Shown piece by piece: positions 18,268 to 27,217 of a stretch of DNA of 40,120 nucleotides (positions are counted from its first letter, which is position 1; the number at the start of each line of letters is the position of its first letter). Source of the stretch: an uncultured Gammaproteobacteria bacterium. Lineage in GTDB: Bacteria > Pseudomonadota > Gammaproteobacteria > Poriferisulfidales > GCA-002705445. The notes under the pieces are model-generated. The model had not been told where the DNA came from. It saw only the letters and a list, made by a program, of their open reading frames with translations, and ran no database searches. The translations under genes and the position numbers were made by a program. Where the stretch lies: the NCBI GenBank assembly GCA_913065025.1, contig CAJYAP010000008.1:1-40120 (forward strand), in the 5' to 3' direction.

Positions 18268-20028
18268 TTAGTCTAAATTTTCCTGAAACCATAATTCGGT
18301 AGCTGCAGCATGCCACAACTTATTTCCATCTATAGCGGTCTTATAATTATTAGGCATCTTTAATAATTTTTCTATATATTTCCTATTATAAAGATTCCTA
18401 TTATTACATTTTCTAGAGTTAAGAATATCACAAACAAAATCATAATATTCGCCCCTTATATACTTTAGTGCCGGCATTGGAAAGTAGCCTTTTTTTCTGC
18501 TAATTATATCTCTGGGTAAAAGATTATCAGAAATCGCTTTTAATATATTTTTTCCATTTCTTTTTAAATGCAACCTAGGGTCTATTTTTGCAGATGCCTC
18601 AATTAAATCATGATCTAAAAAAGGTACTCTTGCTTCTAGCCCCCAAGCCATAGTCATATTATCCACTCTTTTTACAGGGTCATCTACAACTAGAGTTGTA
18701 ATATCAAGATTTAAAACATTTCCTATTAACGTTTTAGAATTAATCAAATTTAATTTATCTTGTACCAGTCTAGATGTGTAGTCATTTTTAAATTTTATTT
18801 TCAAGAATTCTTTTAATTCTGCATCACTTCTATCGACATAGTGTTTTAAGAAATTATTATAGTTATTTTCTTCTAAAGCAATTTTCTTGTACCAAAAATA
18901 TCCCGCAAATCCCTCATCAGCGCCTTGTCCAGATAGAATAACTTTTACATCTTTACTGACTAGCTCGGATAGCATATAAAAAGCTACTGCATCTTGGGCA
19001 ACCATTGGTTCTGACATAGACTTAAATGCATCTGGCAACTTAGATAAAACGACAGCATTATCAATAATATATTTTTGGTGATTAGTGTTAAATTTTTTTG
19101 CCACTTGATCAGAATAAAAGAATTCACTTCCTTTTTCCTCTTTGTCGTCTTCAAAACCTATACTGAAAGTTTTTAATTTGGGAAATTTATCTTTAGCTAA
19201 AGCAACTATTAAGCTTGAATCCAAACCCCCTGAGAGTAAAACTCCAACATCTATGTCAGATGCTGATAATCTTTTTTCAACAGACTTTGATAATAAGTCT
19301 CTAATTAAACTTATCGCTTCATTTTCGTCTTCAATAAGATTATTGTCTTTACTATCAAGTTCCCAATATTTTTCTAATATTACTTTTTTTTCTTCGTTAA
19401 TTATTAAATAGTGCCCAGGTGGAACTTTTTTTATATTTTCAAATATAGTATTTGGTGCAGGTACTACAGCATGCAAAGAAAAATGCATATGTAAAGACTT
19501 AGGATCTAACTTCATATCAATATCTTTATTTACAATAATTGATTGTAGCGTTGAGCCAAATCTAAAAAATTTTTTAGAATACGAAAAATATAATGGCTTT
19601 ACGCCAAATCTATCTCTTGCAAGAAAAAGACTTCTTTTTTTTATATCCCAAATAGCCAAAGAAAAATCTCCTTCAAACATATTCAAACATTCTTTACCCC
19701 ATTCTATATAAGATTTTAGAACCACTTCTGTATCTCCAGAGGTTTTAAAAGAGTGATTTTTTTTAATTAGTTTATTTCTTAGATCTACATAATTATATAT
19801 GCAGCCATTATAAACCATACTTAAATCTGCTTCTTTGTCTTCAAATGGTTGGTTAGAAGCGCTAGAAAGATCAATTATAGATAATCGTGAGTGACCTAAA
19901 CAAATATGATCTTTTATTTTAAATCCTGAATAATCTGGCCCTCTGGACTTAATTTTGTTGAGCATTAGTTCAATATTGTGATCACCACATTTATTATTAA
20001 AAAAATATTCGCCTACAATTCCACACAT
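18268..20028 (-). CDS. Asparagine-synthetase-family amidotransferase, resembling N-acetylglutaminylglutamine amidotransferase (AsnO)
   Basis: A 586-residue class II glutamine amidotransferase fused to an asparagine-synthetase ATP-pyrophosphatase. Cys2 (MCGIVGEY) is the nucleophile of the N-terminal glutaminase, and LLSGGLDSSLI is the PP-loop. Several stretches (VYNGCIYNY, HAVVPAP, YSDQVAKKF, SEPMVAQDAVAFYMLSELVSKDVKVILSGQGADEGFAGY) match what I recall of the AsnO branch that amidates N-acetylglutaminylglutamine, a dipeptide osmolyte, better than E. coli AsnB. Its usual partner, an ATP-grasp N-acetylglutaminylglutamine synthetase, is not next to it. It could therefore simply serve as the cell's asparagine synthetase. 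Family is certain; substrate is inferred. Confidence 0.8.
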   Translation of the reverse strand: MCGIVGEYFFNNKCGDHNIELMLNKIKSRGPDYSGFKIKDHICLGHSRLSIIDLSSASNQPFEDKEADLSMVYNGCIYNYVDLRNKLIKKNHSFKTSGDTEVVLKSYIEWGKECLNMFEGDFSLAIWDIKKRSLFLARDRFGVKPLYFSYSKKFFRFGSTLQSIIVNKDIDMKLDPKSLHMHFSLHAVVPAPNTIFENIKKVPPGHYLIINEEKKVILEKYWELDSKDNNLIEDENEAISLIRDLLSKSVEKRLSASDIDVGVLLSGGLDSSLIVALAKDKFPKLKTFSIGFEDDKEEKGSEFFYSDQVAKKFNTNHQKYIIDNAVVLSKLPDAFKSMSEPMVAQDAVAFYMLSELVSKDVKVILSGQGADEGFAGYFWYKKIALEENNYNNFLKHYVDRSDAELKEFLKIKFKNDYTSRLVQDKLNLINSKTLIGNVLNLDITTLVVDDPVKRVDNMTMAWGLEARVPFLDHDLIEASAKIDPRLHLKRNGKNILKAISDNLLPRDIISRKKGYFPMPALKYIRGEYYDFVCDILNSRKCNNRNLYNRKYIEKLLKMPNNYKTAIDGNKLWHAAATELWFQENLD

Positions 20029-20030
20029 TG

Positions 20031-20040
20031 TATAATTATA
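20031..20040. promoter_or_regulatory. Shared -10 palindrome between the amidotransferase gene and queG
   Basis: TATAATTATA is a palindrome giving a TATAAT box on both strands in the 36-base gap between the divergent genes. On the plus strand it lies about 28 bases before the queG ATG. On the minus strand it ends six bases before the amidotransferase ATG, so that transcript would be nearly leaderless. No good -35 box was found for either. Confidence 0.35.
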
Positions 20041-20064
20041 ACAATATTATTTAAAAAGACTTGT

Positions 20065-21120
20065 ATGAAATCACAATTATTAAAAAGTAAAATTAAAGAT
20101 TGGGCGCATGATCTTGGATTTAATGATGTTGGTTTCACAGATATTGATCTTAAAGAAGATGAAACCCATTTACTAAATTGGTTGGAGAATAAGTTCCATG
20201 GTGAAATGCACTACATGGAAAAGCACGGGGTTAAAAGATCACGGCCTAATAAATTAATGCCTGGTACTGTTAGAGTAATTTCATTCAGAATGAACTACTT
20301 GCAAGAAAATACATATGATTCAAAAAAAGTCTTAGAAAATAAAAATCTTGGCTATATATCTAGGTATGCCCTAGGAAAAGATTATCATTCAGAAATGAGA
20401 GATAGGCTTCATATAATTGCTAAAAAAATTAATAATGAAGTTGATGATTTTAAATATAGAGCATTTGTTGACTCGGCGCCTGTTCTAGAGAAAGCAATTG
20501 GTCAAAAATCTGGTTTGGGGTGGATTGGTAAAAATACTTTATTAATTAATAAAAAAAATGGATCTTATTTTTTTCTTGGCGAAATATATACCAATATTGA
20601 ATTTGATATAGATAAGAAATCAGAAAACTTTTGTGGCCAGTGCTCAGAATGCATAGACAAGTGTCCAACAAACGCAATAATATCACCATATGTTTTAGAT
20701 GCTAAAAAATGTATTGCATATTTAACAATTGAATTAAAAGGCTCAATCCCGAATGAGTATAGAGATAGCATTGGTAATAGAATATTTGGTTGCGATGATT
20801 GCCAATTAGTTTGCCCATGGAATCGATTTAGCGAAGAAACAAGAATCGAAGAATTCACTCACAAACATGAATTAGATTCCCCAACACTGATAAATTTATT
20901 TAACTGGACTGAAAAAGAATTTAAAGATAACACTAAAGATACTCCTATTAATCGGATATCATATTTTCAATGGCTAAGAAATATAACGATTGGTTTAGGG
21001 AATTCTGAAAAGAGCCAAGATATAATTCAAGCTCTCAAGAAAAAAAAGAAAAATCAAAACAGTGAAATATTAAACGAGCATATTGATTGGGCTATAAGAA
21101 AACTAGAATGCTCTAGCTAA
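20065..21120 (+). CDS. queG: Epoxyqueuosine reductase
   Basis: A 351-residue cobalamin-dependent iron-sulfur enzyme that makes the last reduction to queuosine in tRNA. Ferredoxin-like clusters are visible: CGQCSECIDKCP (Cys190, 193, 196, 200), plus Cys216 and CDDCQLVCPW (Cys243, 246, 250). The active-site FVDSAPVLEK has Asp136. The ORF track begins 29 codons upstream, inside the divergent gene; the ATG at 20065 (MKSQLLKSKIKDWAHDLGF) matches family starts. It converges on pgi with an eight-base overlap. Cobalamin, or its salvage, is implied for the cell. Confidence 0.95.
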   Translation: MKSQLLKSKIKDWAHDLGFNDVGFTDIDLKEDETHLLNWLENKFHGEMHYMEKHGVKRSRPNKLMPGTVRVISFRMNYLQENTYDSKKVLENKNLGYISRYALGKDYHSEMRDRLHIIAKKINNEVDDFKYRAFVDSAPVLEKAIGQKSGLGWIGKNTLLINKKNGSYFFLGEIYTNIEFDIDKKSENFCGQCSECIDKCPTNAIISPYVLDAKKCIAYLTIELKGSIPNEYRDSIGNRIFGCDDCQLVCPWNRFSEETRIEEFTHKHELDSPTLINLFNWTEKEFKDNTKDTPINRISYFQWLRNITIGLGNSEKSQDIIQALKKKKKNQNSEILNEHIDWAIRKLECSS

Positions 21121-22708
21121 GATATTTTTTTATTGTTTCATTATTTATTTTTTTATTTTTATTTTTTGCCAATTTTATATCTTGATATATTTCCTTAGCT
21201 TTAATTTTCCCAATTTCAACAGCCCATTGATCAAATGAATTAATTCCATACAATAAGCCTAAAACATAAGTCTTGTGTTCATAAAATGCTAATAGCTCAC
21301 CGAGCGATTCAGGAGATAGCTTATTTAACAAAATTGCGTTAGCAGGTTTGTTACCTGATAGTATTAAGTTTTTAATAACTAAATTTTTATCTAAACCAAG
21401 TTTTGAAAATTTTTTCTCATACAACTCTTTTGCTTGTGATTCCGAAAAACCCTTATTTAAAATTTCTAGATGACTTAAAAAATTAGAAAACAGCATGTTA
21501 TGATTATCTTGGCTACCAGAATCAGTCTTTTTAGAAATTATAAAGTCAGCTGGTATTAATAAATTACCTTGATGTAGCAATTGATAAAAAGAATGCTGAG
21601 AACAACTTCCTGAACCACCCCAAACTATATTTCCAGATTTACTAAAAATATCTTTACCAAAAATATCTAAGGATTTTCCGTTACTTTCCATTTCTACTTG
21701 CTGAATATGATCGTGCAAAAATCTCAGTCTAAAATTATATGGTAAAATTAGATGACTTTGTGTGCCAAAAAAAGATGTATAGTAATAAGACAATAAAGCC
21801 ATAATCACAGGAATATTTACGCTATATTTGTTTTTATAAAAATGTGCATCCGCATTTTCAGCACCTTTTAGAAATTTAGAAAAGTTACTAAACCCAATAG
21901 ATATGATAAGTCCAATACTTACTCCTGACCAAATAGAGTATCTACCACCTATCCATTCCCATATTTTGATTATATTATCACTACAAATACCAAGCTTTAA
22001 AGCTTCTGCTTCATTCTCTGTAACGGCTAAAAAATTACCCATAATATTCTTCCCATTAAAATCCTTATTTAACCAATATTTAATTTTTTTTATATTTTCT
22101 AGCGTTTCAATCGTTTTAAAACTTTTAGAAACAACAATAAATAAAGTTTTTTCAGGATCTAATGAAGAAAGCAAATCTTTATTTTCTGTGAAATCTAAAT
22201 TGGAAATAAAATGAAGATTAATTTTTTTTGAACTATAATTTTTTAAACCTTCATATGCAGCTTTAATTCCAAAATATGAACCTCCAGTGCCTACTGACAC
22301 AATATCGGTAAATTTCTTCCTGCTAAATGATTTTTTTTTACCTGAACGAATATCATTTGATATTTTTTTTAAGATTTTTTTATGGCTATCAATATTTTTG
22401 ACTATACTTTTATCAAGAGATTTTGTAACGCCTCGCAGTGCTGGATGAAGAACTTTTCTTTGTTCTGACGTATTTATTTGATAACCATTGATTAATTTTT
22501 TATAGCTATTTTTTATGTCAATAATATTAGCTAATTTTAATAATTCACTTAAAGTTTTTTTATCAACAATATTTCTTGAATAATTAAAATATAAGTTATC
22601 TGTTTCTAAAAAAAAATTTTTATTGTTTTTTAATGCTTTCTTTGAATTTTTAAATCTTAGAGTTTCTTTTTTTATTTTTCTTGTTTGTTCTAAAAAAATT
22701 TTATTCAT
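21113..22708 (-). CDS. pgi: Glucose-6-phosphate isomerase
   Basis: A 531-residue PGI, slightly shorter than the 549 residues of E. coli. Signatures are VGTGGSYFGIKAAYEGL, VSKSFKTIETL, the WIGGRYSIWSGVSIGL stretch and the C-terminal INSFDQWAVEIGK. It interconverts glucose-6-phosphate and fructose-6-phosphate. Both ends are unusually Lys-rich, reflecting AT bias. It is the last gene of the pcnB-to-pgi run, 19 bases after panD; panC followed by pgi also occurs in Pseudomonas. Confidence 0.97.
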   Translation of the reverse strand: MNKIFLEQTRKIKKETLRFKNSKKALKNNKNFFLETDNLYFNYSRNIVDKKTLSELLKLANIIDIKNSYKKLINGYQINTSEQRKVLHPALRGVTKSLDKSIVKNIDSHKKILKKISNDIRSGKKKSFSRKKFTDIVSVGTGGSYFGIKAAYEGLKNYSSKKINLHFISNLDFTENKDLLSSLDPEKTLFIVVSKSFKTIETLENIKKIKYWLNKDFNGKNIMGNFLAVTENEAEALKLGICSDNIIKIWEWIGGRYSIWSGVSIGLIISIGFSNFSKFLKGAENADAHFYKNKYSVNIPVIMALLSYYYTSFFGTQSHLILPYNFRLRFLHDHIQQVEMESNGKSLDIFGKDIFSKSGNIVWGGSGSCSQHSFYQLLHQGNLLIPADFIISKKTDSGSQDNHNMLFSNFLSHLEILNKGFSESQAKELYEKKFSKLGLDKNLVIKNLILSGNKPANAILLNKLSPESLGELLAFYEHKTYVLGLLYGINSFDQWAVEIGKIKAKEIYQDIKLAKNKNKKINNETIKKYLS

Positions 22709-22727
22709 TTATTTTATATAATAATTA

Positions 22728-23108
22728 TTACACTAGCTGCATTGCTATGCTCGCAGTCTTCTTAATAATTTTATTATCTTCGTCGAGATATATTAAGATT
22801 GGCTTATGTTTTTTTATTTGTTCTTTTGGTACATCTATATATGAGCATATTACTAATTTATCTCCTGGGCTTGCCTTGTGTGCCGCCGCGCCATTTACTG
22901 ATATTATTCCACTTCCTGGTTGAGCTAATATCGTATACGTTGAAAGCCTCTCTCCATTAGTAACATTATAAATATCAATTTTCTCATATTCATGAATTGA
23001 TGCTTGTGCCAAAATATCGCTATCAATAGCACAAGAGCCATCATAATCTAACTCTGAATGTGTAACGCGAGCTCCATGTAATTTTGATTTTAAAAATGTT
23101 AAGTTCAT
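22728..23108 (-). CDS. panD: Aspartate 1-decarboxylase (pyruvoyl)
   Basis: A 126-residue PanD. The self-cleavage site Gly24-Ser25 lies in LDYDGSCAID, where Ser25 becomes the pyruvoyl group. The active-site stretch NVTNGERLSTY and the conserved NGAAAHKASPGDKLVI are present. It makes beta-alanine from aspartate for pantothenate. It follows panC by 31 bases, completing panBCD. A PanZ-type activator is not in the window, which is normal outside enteric bacteria. Confidence 0.97.
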   Translation of the reverse strand: MNLTFLKSKLHGARVTHSELDYDGSCAIDSDILAQASIHEYEKIDIYNVTNGERLSTYTILAQPGSGIISVNGAAAHKASPGDKLVICSYIDVPKEQIKKHKPILIYLDEDNKIIKKTASIAMQLV

Positions 23109-23139
23109 TTAAATGCCTTTGTATATAATTCTATTGATT

Positions 23140-23967
23140 TTAGGATCTAGATTTTATAATCATATTATCAATAAGTCTAACTCCCTCTAAGTAACAAGCT
23201 ATAATTGCTATTAAATCACTATCATTTCCATGCTGCAACGATTTTAAATTTCTTATAGTAAAATACTCTAATTTCAAAGGAGTTTTATCAAAAAAATCAT
23301 ATATGTTTTCAATTATCCTATCTAATGGAACATTATTATCATATAAATCCTTAGACAAGATTAATGATTTAAAGATACTATTAGCAACAATTATACCATC
23401 TTTTGAAAGATGAGAGTTTCTAGAACTTAAGGCAAGGCCTTCTTTATTTCTAACAACTGGAGCAGAAATAACGCTAATATTGTAGTCACAAATTTTTACA
23501 AGTTCTTTAATACAAATAATTTGCTGAAAATCCTTTTCTCCTAAAATAATTTTTTCTGGTTTAATAATTTGAAAAAATCTATGAATAATATCCATAACCG
23601 CTAGGAAGTGGCCTGACCTATATTTACCACATAGATCAGTGGTTAATTTTTTTGGCTCTAATTTAAAATCAAAAGCCTTAGAATATTTATTTATATCTTG
23701 CTTACTGGGAATTAATAAATAATCAACATGTTTTGATTCAAGCTTCTCAATATCTTGCTTTAATGTGATGGGGTAGTTATCGAAATCCTTCTTATCAGTA
23801 AATTGGTTTTCATTTATATATATGCTTACACATACATTACCGTAATCTTTTTTTGCCACATCTATTAATGACAAATGGCCTTCATGAAGATTTCCCATTG
23901 TTGGAATAAATATGTTAACTTTTAATTCAGAACTAATAAATTCCTCTATAGATTTAAAAATCTTCAT
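23140..23967 (-). CDS. panC: Pantothenate synthetase
   Basis: A 275-residue adenylate-forming enzyme that joins pantoate and beta-alanine. The HIGH-like motif MGNLHEGHLSL and the SSRNSHLS loop (KMSKS counterpart) are clear, as are GEKDFQQ and the later IRNLKSL. The usual SIFVNPxQF reads SIYINENQF, so the conserved Pro is replaced by Glu, a small divergence beside the pantoate pocket. It lies seven bases after panB. Confidence 0.95.
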   Translation of the reverse strand: MKIFKSIEEFISSELKVNIFIPTMGNLHEGHLSLIDVAKKDYGNVCVSIYINENQFTDKKDFDNYPITLKQDIEKLESKHVDYLLIPSKQDINKYSKAFDFKLEPKKLTTDLCGKYRSGHFLAVMDIIHRFFQIIKPEKIILGEKDFQQIICIKELVKICDYNISVISAPVVRNKEGLALSSRNSHLSKDGIIVANSIFKSLILSKDLYDNNVPLDRIIENIYDFFDKTPLKLEYFTIRNLKSLQHGNDSDLIAIIACYLEGVRLIDNMIIKSRS

Positions 23968-23974
23968 AAATTAT

Positions 23975-24739
23975 TTAATTCTTAATTGATTTAACATAAT
24001 TATAAAAATCTTTTAGCGCCTTTTTAATACTTCCATTTTCTTTTAAAAAGTCTTTTGAAAATTTTGGAGGGTTATTTGAAACACCAATTAAATCGTATAA
24101 AACTTGGACTTGACCATTACAGAACTCTCCAGAACCAATTCCAATAACCGGTATTTTTACAGAGTTAGTAATATCTTTTGACAACTCTGAATTAACGCAT
24201 TCAAGTAAAATCATATTTGCCCCAAGTTTTTCTAAACTATGGGCTTGTTGGAGTAATTTGTCTCTTTCATCTCTATCTTTCCCATAAATTCTAATATCTT
24301 GTATTGATAAAGCGTATTGAGGCAGTAGTCCAATATGCGCACATACGGGTATATTTTTTGAAATTAAAGTTTTCACTATTTCTGCATGATTATCTTTATA
24401 TTCTATTTTTACAATATCGGCTTTTTTGTCTAATAATTTTTTTGAGTTTGTATATGCAATTTCAGGATCTTTATACGAATTTATAGGCAAGTCAGCCATT
24501 AAGATAAAATTATTTTTGTTTTTTGCTACACACGATGTGTGATATAAAATATCTTCAATAGTTACATTGTGAGTGTTAGTTTCTCCCTTGATAACCATTC
24601 CCAAAGAATCTCCAACAAGGACAATGTCAATACTAAGATCATCTAGAATTTTGCTGAATGATGCGTCGTAACATGTAATACAAACTATTTGATTTTTTTC
24701 ATCAATATAACTATTAAGTTTTTTTTTAATATTACTCAT
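23975..24739 (-). CDS. panB: 3-methyl-2-oxobutanoate hydroxymethyltransferase
   Basis: A 254-residue TIM-barrel enzyme that makes ketopantoate from ketoisovalerate and methylene-tetrahydrofolate, the first step toward pantothenate. Motifs are CYDASFSKILDD, VLVGDSLGMVIKG (metal-binding Asp), the catalytic Glu in ILLECV, and VIGIGSG. The usual GHLGLTPQ reads AHIGLLPQ here, and the VKIEGG loop is VKIEYK, so the protein is rather divergent but keeps the main residues. Its first bases overlap the end of dgk by eight. Confidence 0.94.
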   Translation of the reverse strand: MSNIKKKLNSYIDEKNQIVCITCYDASFSKILDDLSIDIVLVGDSLGMVIKGETNTHNVTIEDILYHTSCVAKNKNNFILMADLPINSYKDPEIAYTNSKKLLDKKADIVKIEYKDNHAEIVKTLISKNIPVCAHIGLLPQYALSIQDIRIYGKDRDERDKLLQQAHSLEKLGANMILLECVNSELSKDITNSVKIPVIGIGSGEFCNGQVQVLYDLIGVSNNPPKFSKDFLKENGSIKKALKDFYNYVKSIKN

Positions 24740-25388
24740 TTATTATACTTGCCAACGGATTAAAGTAGTGTCTTCCTTTATCAATAGAATAAATCTTATC
24801 TAGTAAATTTTTGTAATCAATTGCATTATTAACAAAATCAATATCTTCAGCATTTACAATCAATAAAGGGGATCCATCATAATTACTAAAAAATTTTAAA
24901 TACATAGAGTTTAATCTTTCAAGGTATTCTGTATTAATATATTTTTCAAAATTTCTACCTCTTTTTTTAATTCTTTTCATCAAAACATTTGCTGGCGCTT
25001 GCAAGTAAATTAATAAGTCAGGCTTAGGTATATCTACAGCCATATATGAATATAGTTGATCATATAAATCATATTCCTCATTATTTAATGTAACTTGTGC
25101 AAATAGCCTATCTTTTTGTAACATAAAATCAGAAACCCTAGTTTGTGAAAAAATATCCTGCTGTTTAAAACTTTGAACCTGTCTAGTTCTGGTTAATAAA
25201 AAGTAAAGCTGGGTCTGTAGTGAGACTTCTCTTGGATTTTTGTAAAATTTTGATAGAAATGGATTATCATCAACATTTTCAAGTATAAGCTCTGCATCCC
25301 ATTCAAGTGCTAGCTTATTAGATAAACTGGTTTTACCAACCCCAATAGGGCCTTCAATAACAATATATTTAGAAGTTAAATCTTTCAT
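24732..25388 (-). CDS. Deoxynucleoside kinase (deoxyadenosine/deoxyguanosine kinase family)
   Basis: A 218-residue P-loop kinase. The Walker A IEGPIGVGKTSL occupies residues 11-22, followed by ENVDDNPFLSKFYKNP and the later LIYLQAPANVLMKRIKKRGRNFEK lid region, typical of the dNK family (dGK/dAK, dCK). It salvages deoxynucleosides by phosphorylation; which base it prefers cannot be told. The gene sits between folK and panB, sharing one base with the folK stop, an insertion in the pcnB-folK-panB-panC order that also occurs in other gammaproteobacteria as I recall. Confidence 0.9.
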   Translation of the reverse strand: MKDLTSKYIVIEGPIGVGKTSLSNKLALEWDAELILENVDDNPFLSKFYKNPREVSLQTQLYFLLTRTRQVQSFKQQDIFSQTRVSDFMLQKDRLFAQVTLNNEEYDLYDQLYSYMAVDIPKPDLLIYLQAPANVLMKRIKKRGRNFEKYINTEYLERLNSMYLKFFSNYDGSPLLIVNAEDIDFVNNAIDYKNLLDKIYSIDKGRHYFNPLASIINE

Positions 25389-25897
25389 TATTTCTCTATT
25401 TTTTTAATATTTTTATATAAACAATTTTTCACCAAATCTTTTGCGAAACCTTTATTAGGTATAAATATATCAGGATTTATATCTAAAATAGGAAATAAAA
25501 CAAATGCCCTTTCATGAGCATACATATGTGGGATTGTTAGAAATTCTGATTCATATGTTAAGTCACCATAAAGAATTATATCTAAATCTATTATTCTTTC
25601 GGACCATTTTACTGAACTTTTCTTTCTCCCCATAGAGAACTCTATATCCTTTAATAATTTTAATATATCTTCTGGGGATTCGCTACTTTTAAACATAACA
25701 GCAGTATTTAAGTAATTATTTTGGTCGCTTGGCCCCATTGGAGGGCTTTCATAAAAACTAGAACTTTTAATATCATTTAATTTATCTAGTTGAGATAAAA
25801 ATTTTATAGCTTTGTTTAATTGAAGAATTGGATTGCTTAAATTACTTCCAATACCAATGTATAGATCTCTAGAATTATTTACTTTTTCTTTTTCCAT
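25388..25897 (-). CDS. folK: HPPK: 2-amino-4-hydroxy-6-hydroxymethyldihydropteridine pyrophosphokinase
   Basis: A 169-residue HPPK of folate synthesis, transferring pyrophosphate from ATP to hydroxymethyldihydropterin. The motifs IGIGSNLSNP, SSFYESPPMGPSDQNNYLN and the ATP/Mg site ERIIDLDIILYG followed by IPHMYAHERAFVL are all present. It overlaps the end of pcnB by 23 bases and the start of the deoxynucleoside kinase by one, consistent with the conserved pcnB-folK pair. Confidence 0.96.
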   Translation of the reverse strand: MEKEKVNNSRDLYIGIGSNLSNPILQLNKAIKFLSQLDKLNDIKSSSFYESPPMGPSDQNNYLNTAVMFKSSESPEDILKLLKDIEFSMGRKKSSVKWSERIIDLDIILYGDLTYESEFLTIPHMYAHERAFVLFPILDINPDIFIPNKGFAKDLVKNCLYKNIKKIEK

Positions 25898-27140
25898 TAC
25901 GATTATGCTTTCTATTTATTTTTTTACTCTTAACGCTTTTTTGTATTTCATACCATTTATGAGCATATTCCTTTAAATCTGGTTCAATTAAAGATCTAAT
26001 ATGAAAAAAATCATATGCCGCCCTAAATTTACTTAATTCTTTAACATACTGAATATTTCTAGAGCTCAAATTTAAAAAACTACTTTGCAATGACCATATC
26101 GTGAATATTGTTGATTTAAAAAAATCAGGTATAGATATGTACTTAGCTTGTGATTCAATAACACGCCTAAAAATACTATCAAAATCTTTTACGTCAGGGC
26201 TCGTTTCTTCCATTTCTTTAAAATATGGCCATAGAAAAACTGCATAAATAAATGAAGGATTAACATGAAGTCCGTCATTAATTCTTATGTCAGTATTTTT
26301 TAATGCCGCCATAAAAAAGTCGTTATATTTTTCATCAATAATAAGAATATTATTAGTATAAGGAAATAAATATTTAAATAAATCATGCTCTCTTAATTTT
26401 AGGTATCCTTCTACACCCTTTCCTGAATGCATTATTTTTAATATTTCATCAAAGAGTCTAAAAGGAGAGACATTGTTAATAAGATGCGACATTTTTTTTA
26501 TTGAGCTGCTACATTCTTCAGTTAATCTAATATTTAATTTTGATTCAAACCTAATAGCTCTTAACATTCTTACTGGGTCTTCTTGATAACTTATTGAAGG
26601 CTTTTTTATTAACTTTAATTTTTTATTTTTTATATCGTTAATACCGCCAACATAGTCATGAAGATTTTCACTATCTAAATCTAGATACAAGGAATTAATT
26701 GTAAAATCTCTTCTTTGTGCATCTTGGCTTATAGTTCCAAATACATTATCTCTTTTAATCATTCCATGAGTTTTTTTAAATTTTTTTTCATTATTTTTTT
26801 TTCTTGCATCGGATCTGAATGTTGTGACCTCAAAGTACTTTTTATCAGATACATAAACGTGAACTATTTTAAATCTCCTACCGATTATTCTAGCATTATT
26901 AAATAGTTTACATATTACCGATGGGCTTGCATCTGTAGCTATATCAAAGTCTTTGGGTTTTTTATTTAAAAGAATATCTCTAATGCAGCCACCTACTAGG
27001 AATGCCTGAAATCCATTATTTATTAATATATCAGATACTGTTATAACATCAGGATCAATGTCCTTTTTATATATTCCATGATCCTCTTTAGAGAACTGTT
27101 CTAGGCTAGTTTTCATCTTATCTTTAATGTAAATGAACAT
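25875..27140 (-). CDS. pcnB: Poly(A) polymerase I
   Basis: A 421-residue class II nucleotidyltransferase. LVGGCIRDILLNKKPKDFDIATDASP holds the G-x-x-R-D and metal-binding DFD motifs. GRRFKIVHV and RRDFTINSLY fit PcnB over CCA-adding enzyme, as do the position before folK and the very basic C-terminus (NRKHNRNGKRKSK). It adds 3' A tails that mark RNA for decay. The start at 27140 follows the ORF track; the ATG at 27116 (MKTSLEQF) is an equal alternative, and neither has a strong ribosome site. It is the first gene of a seven-gene run to pgi. Confidence 0.92.
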   Translation of the reverse strand: MFIYIKDKMKTSLEQFSKEDHGIYKKDIDPDVITVSDILINNGFQAFLVGGCIRDILLNKKPKDFDIATDASPSVICKLFNNARIIGRRFKIVHVYVSDKKYFEVTTFRSDARKKNNEKKFKKTHGMIKRDNVFGTISQDAQRRDFTINSLYLDLDSENLHDYVGGINDIKNKKLKLIKKPSISYQEDPVRMLRAIRFESKLNIRLTEECSSSIKKMSHLINNVSPFRLFDEILKIMHSGKGVEGYLKLREHDLFKYLFPYTNNILIIDEKYNDFFMAALKNTDIRINDGLHVNPSFIYAVFLWPYFKEMEETSPDVKDFDSIFRRVIESQAKYISIPDFFKSTIFTIWSLQSSFLNLSSRNIQYVKELSKFRAAYDFFHIRSLIEPDLKEYAHKWYEIQKSVKSKKINRKHNRNGKRKSK

Positions 27141-27217
27141 GATATATTAAATACAATGACATATCACTTTTAGATTACGATTTACTTTGTTAAAGATAGA
27201 AGTAATATCTTGCAGAG

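Noticed and set aside
19978-20064. Upstream extension of QueG
   Set aside because: It runs through the start of the divergent amidotransferase gene and the shared promoter region; homology starts at the ATG at 20065.
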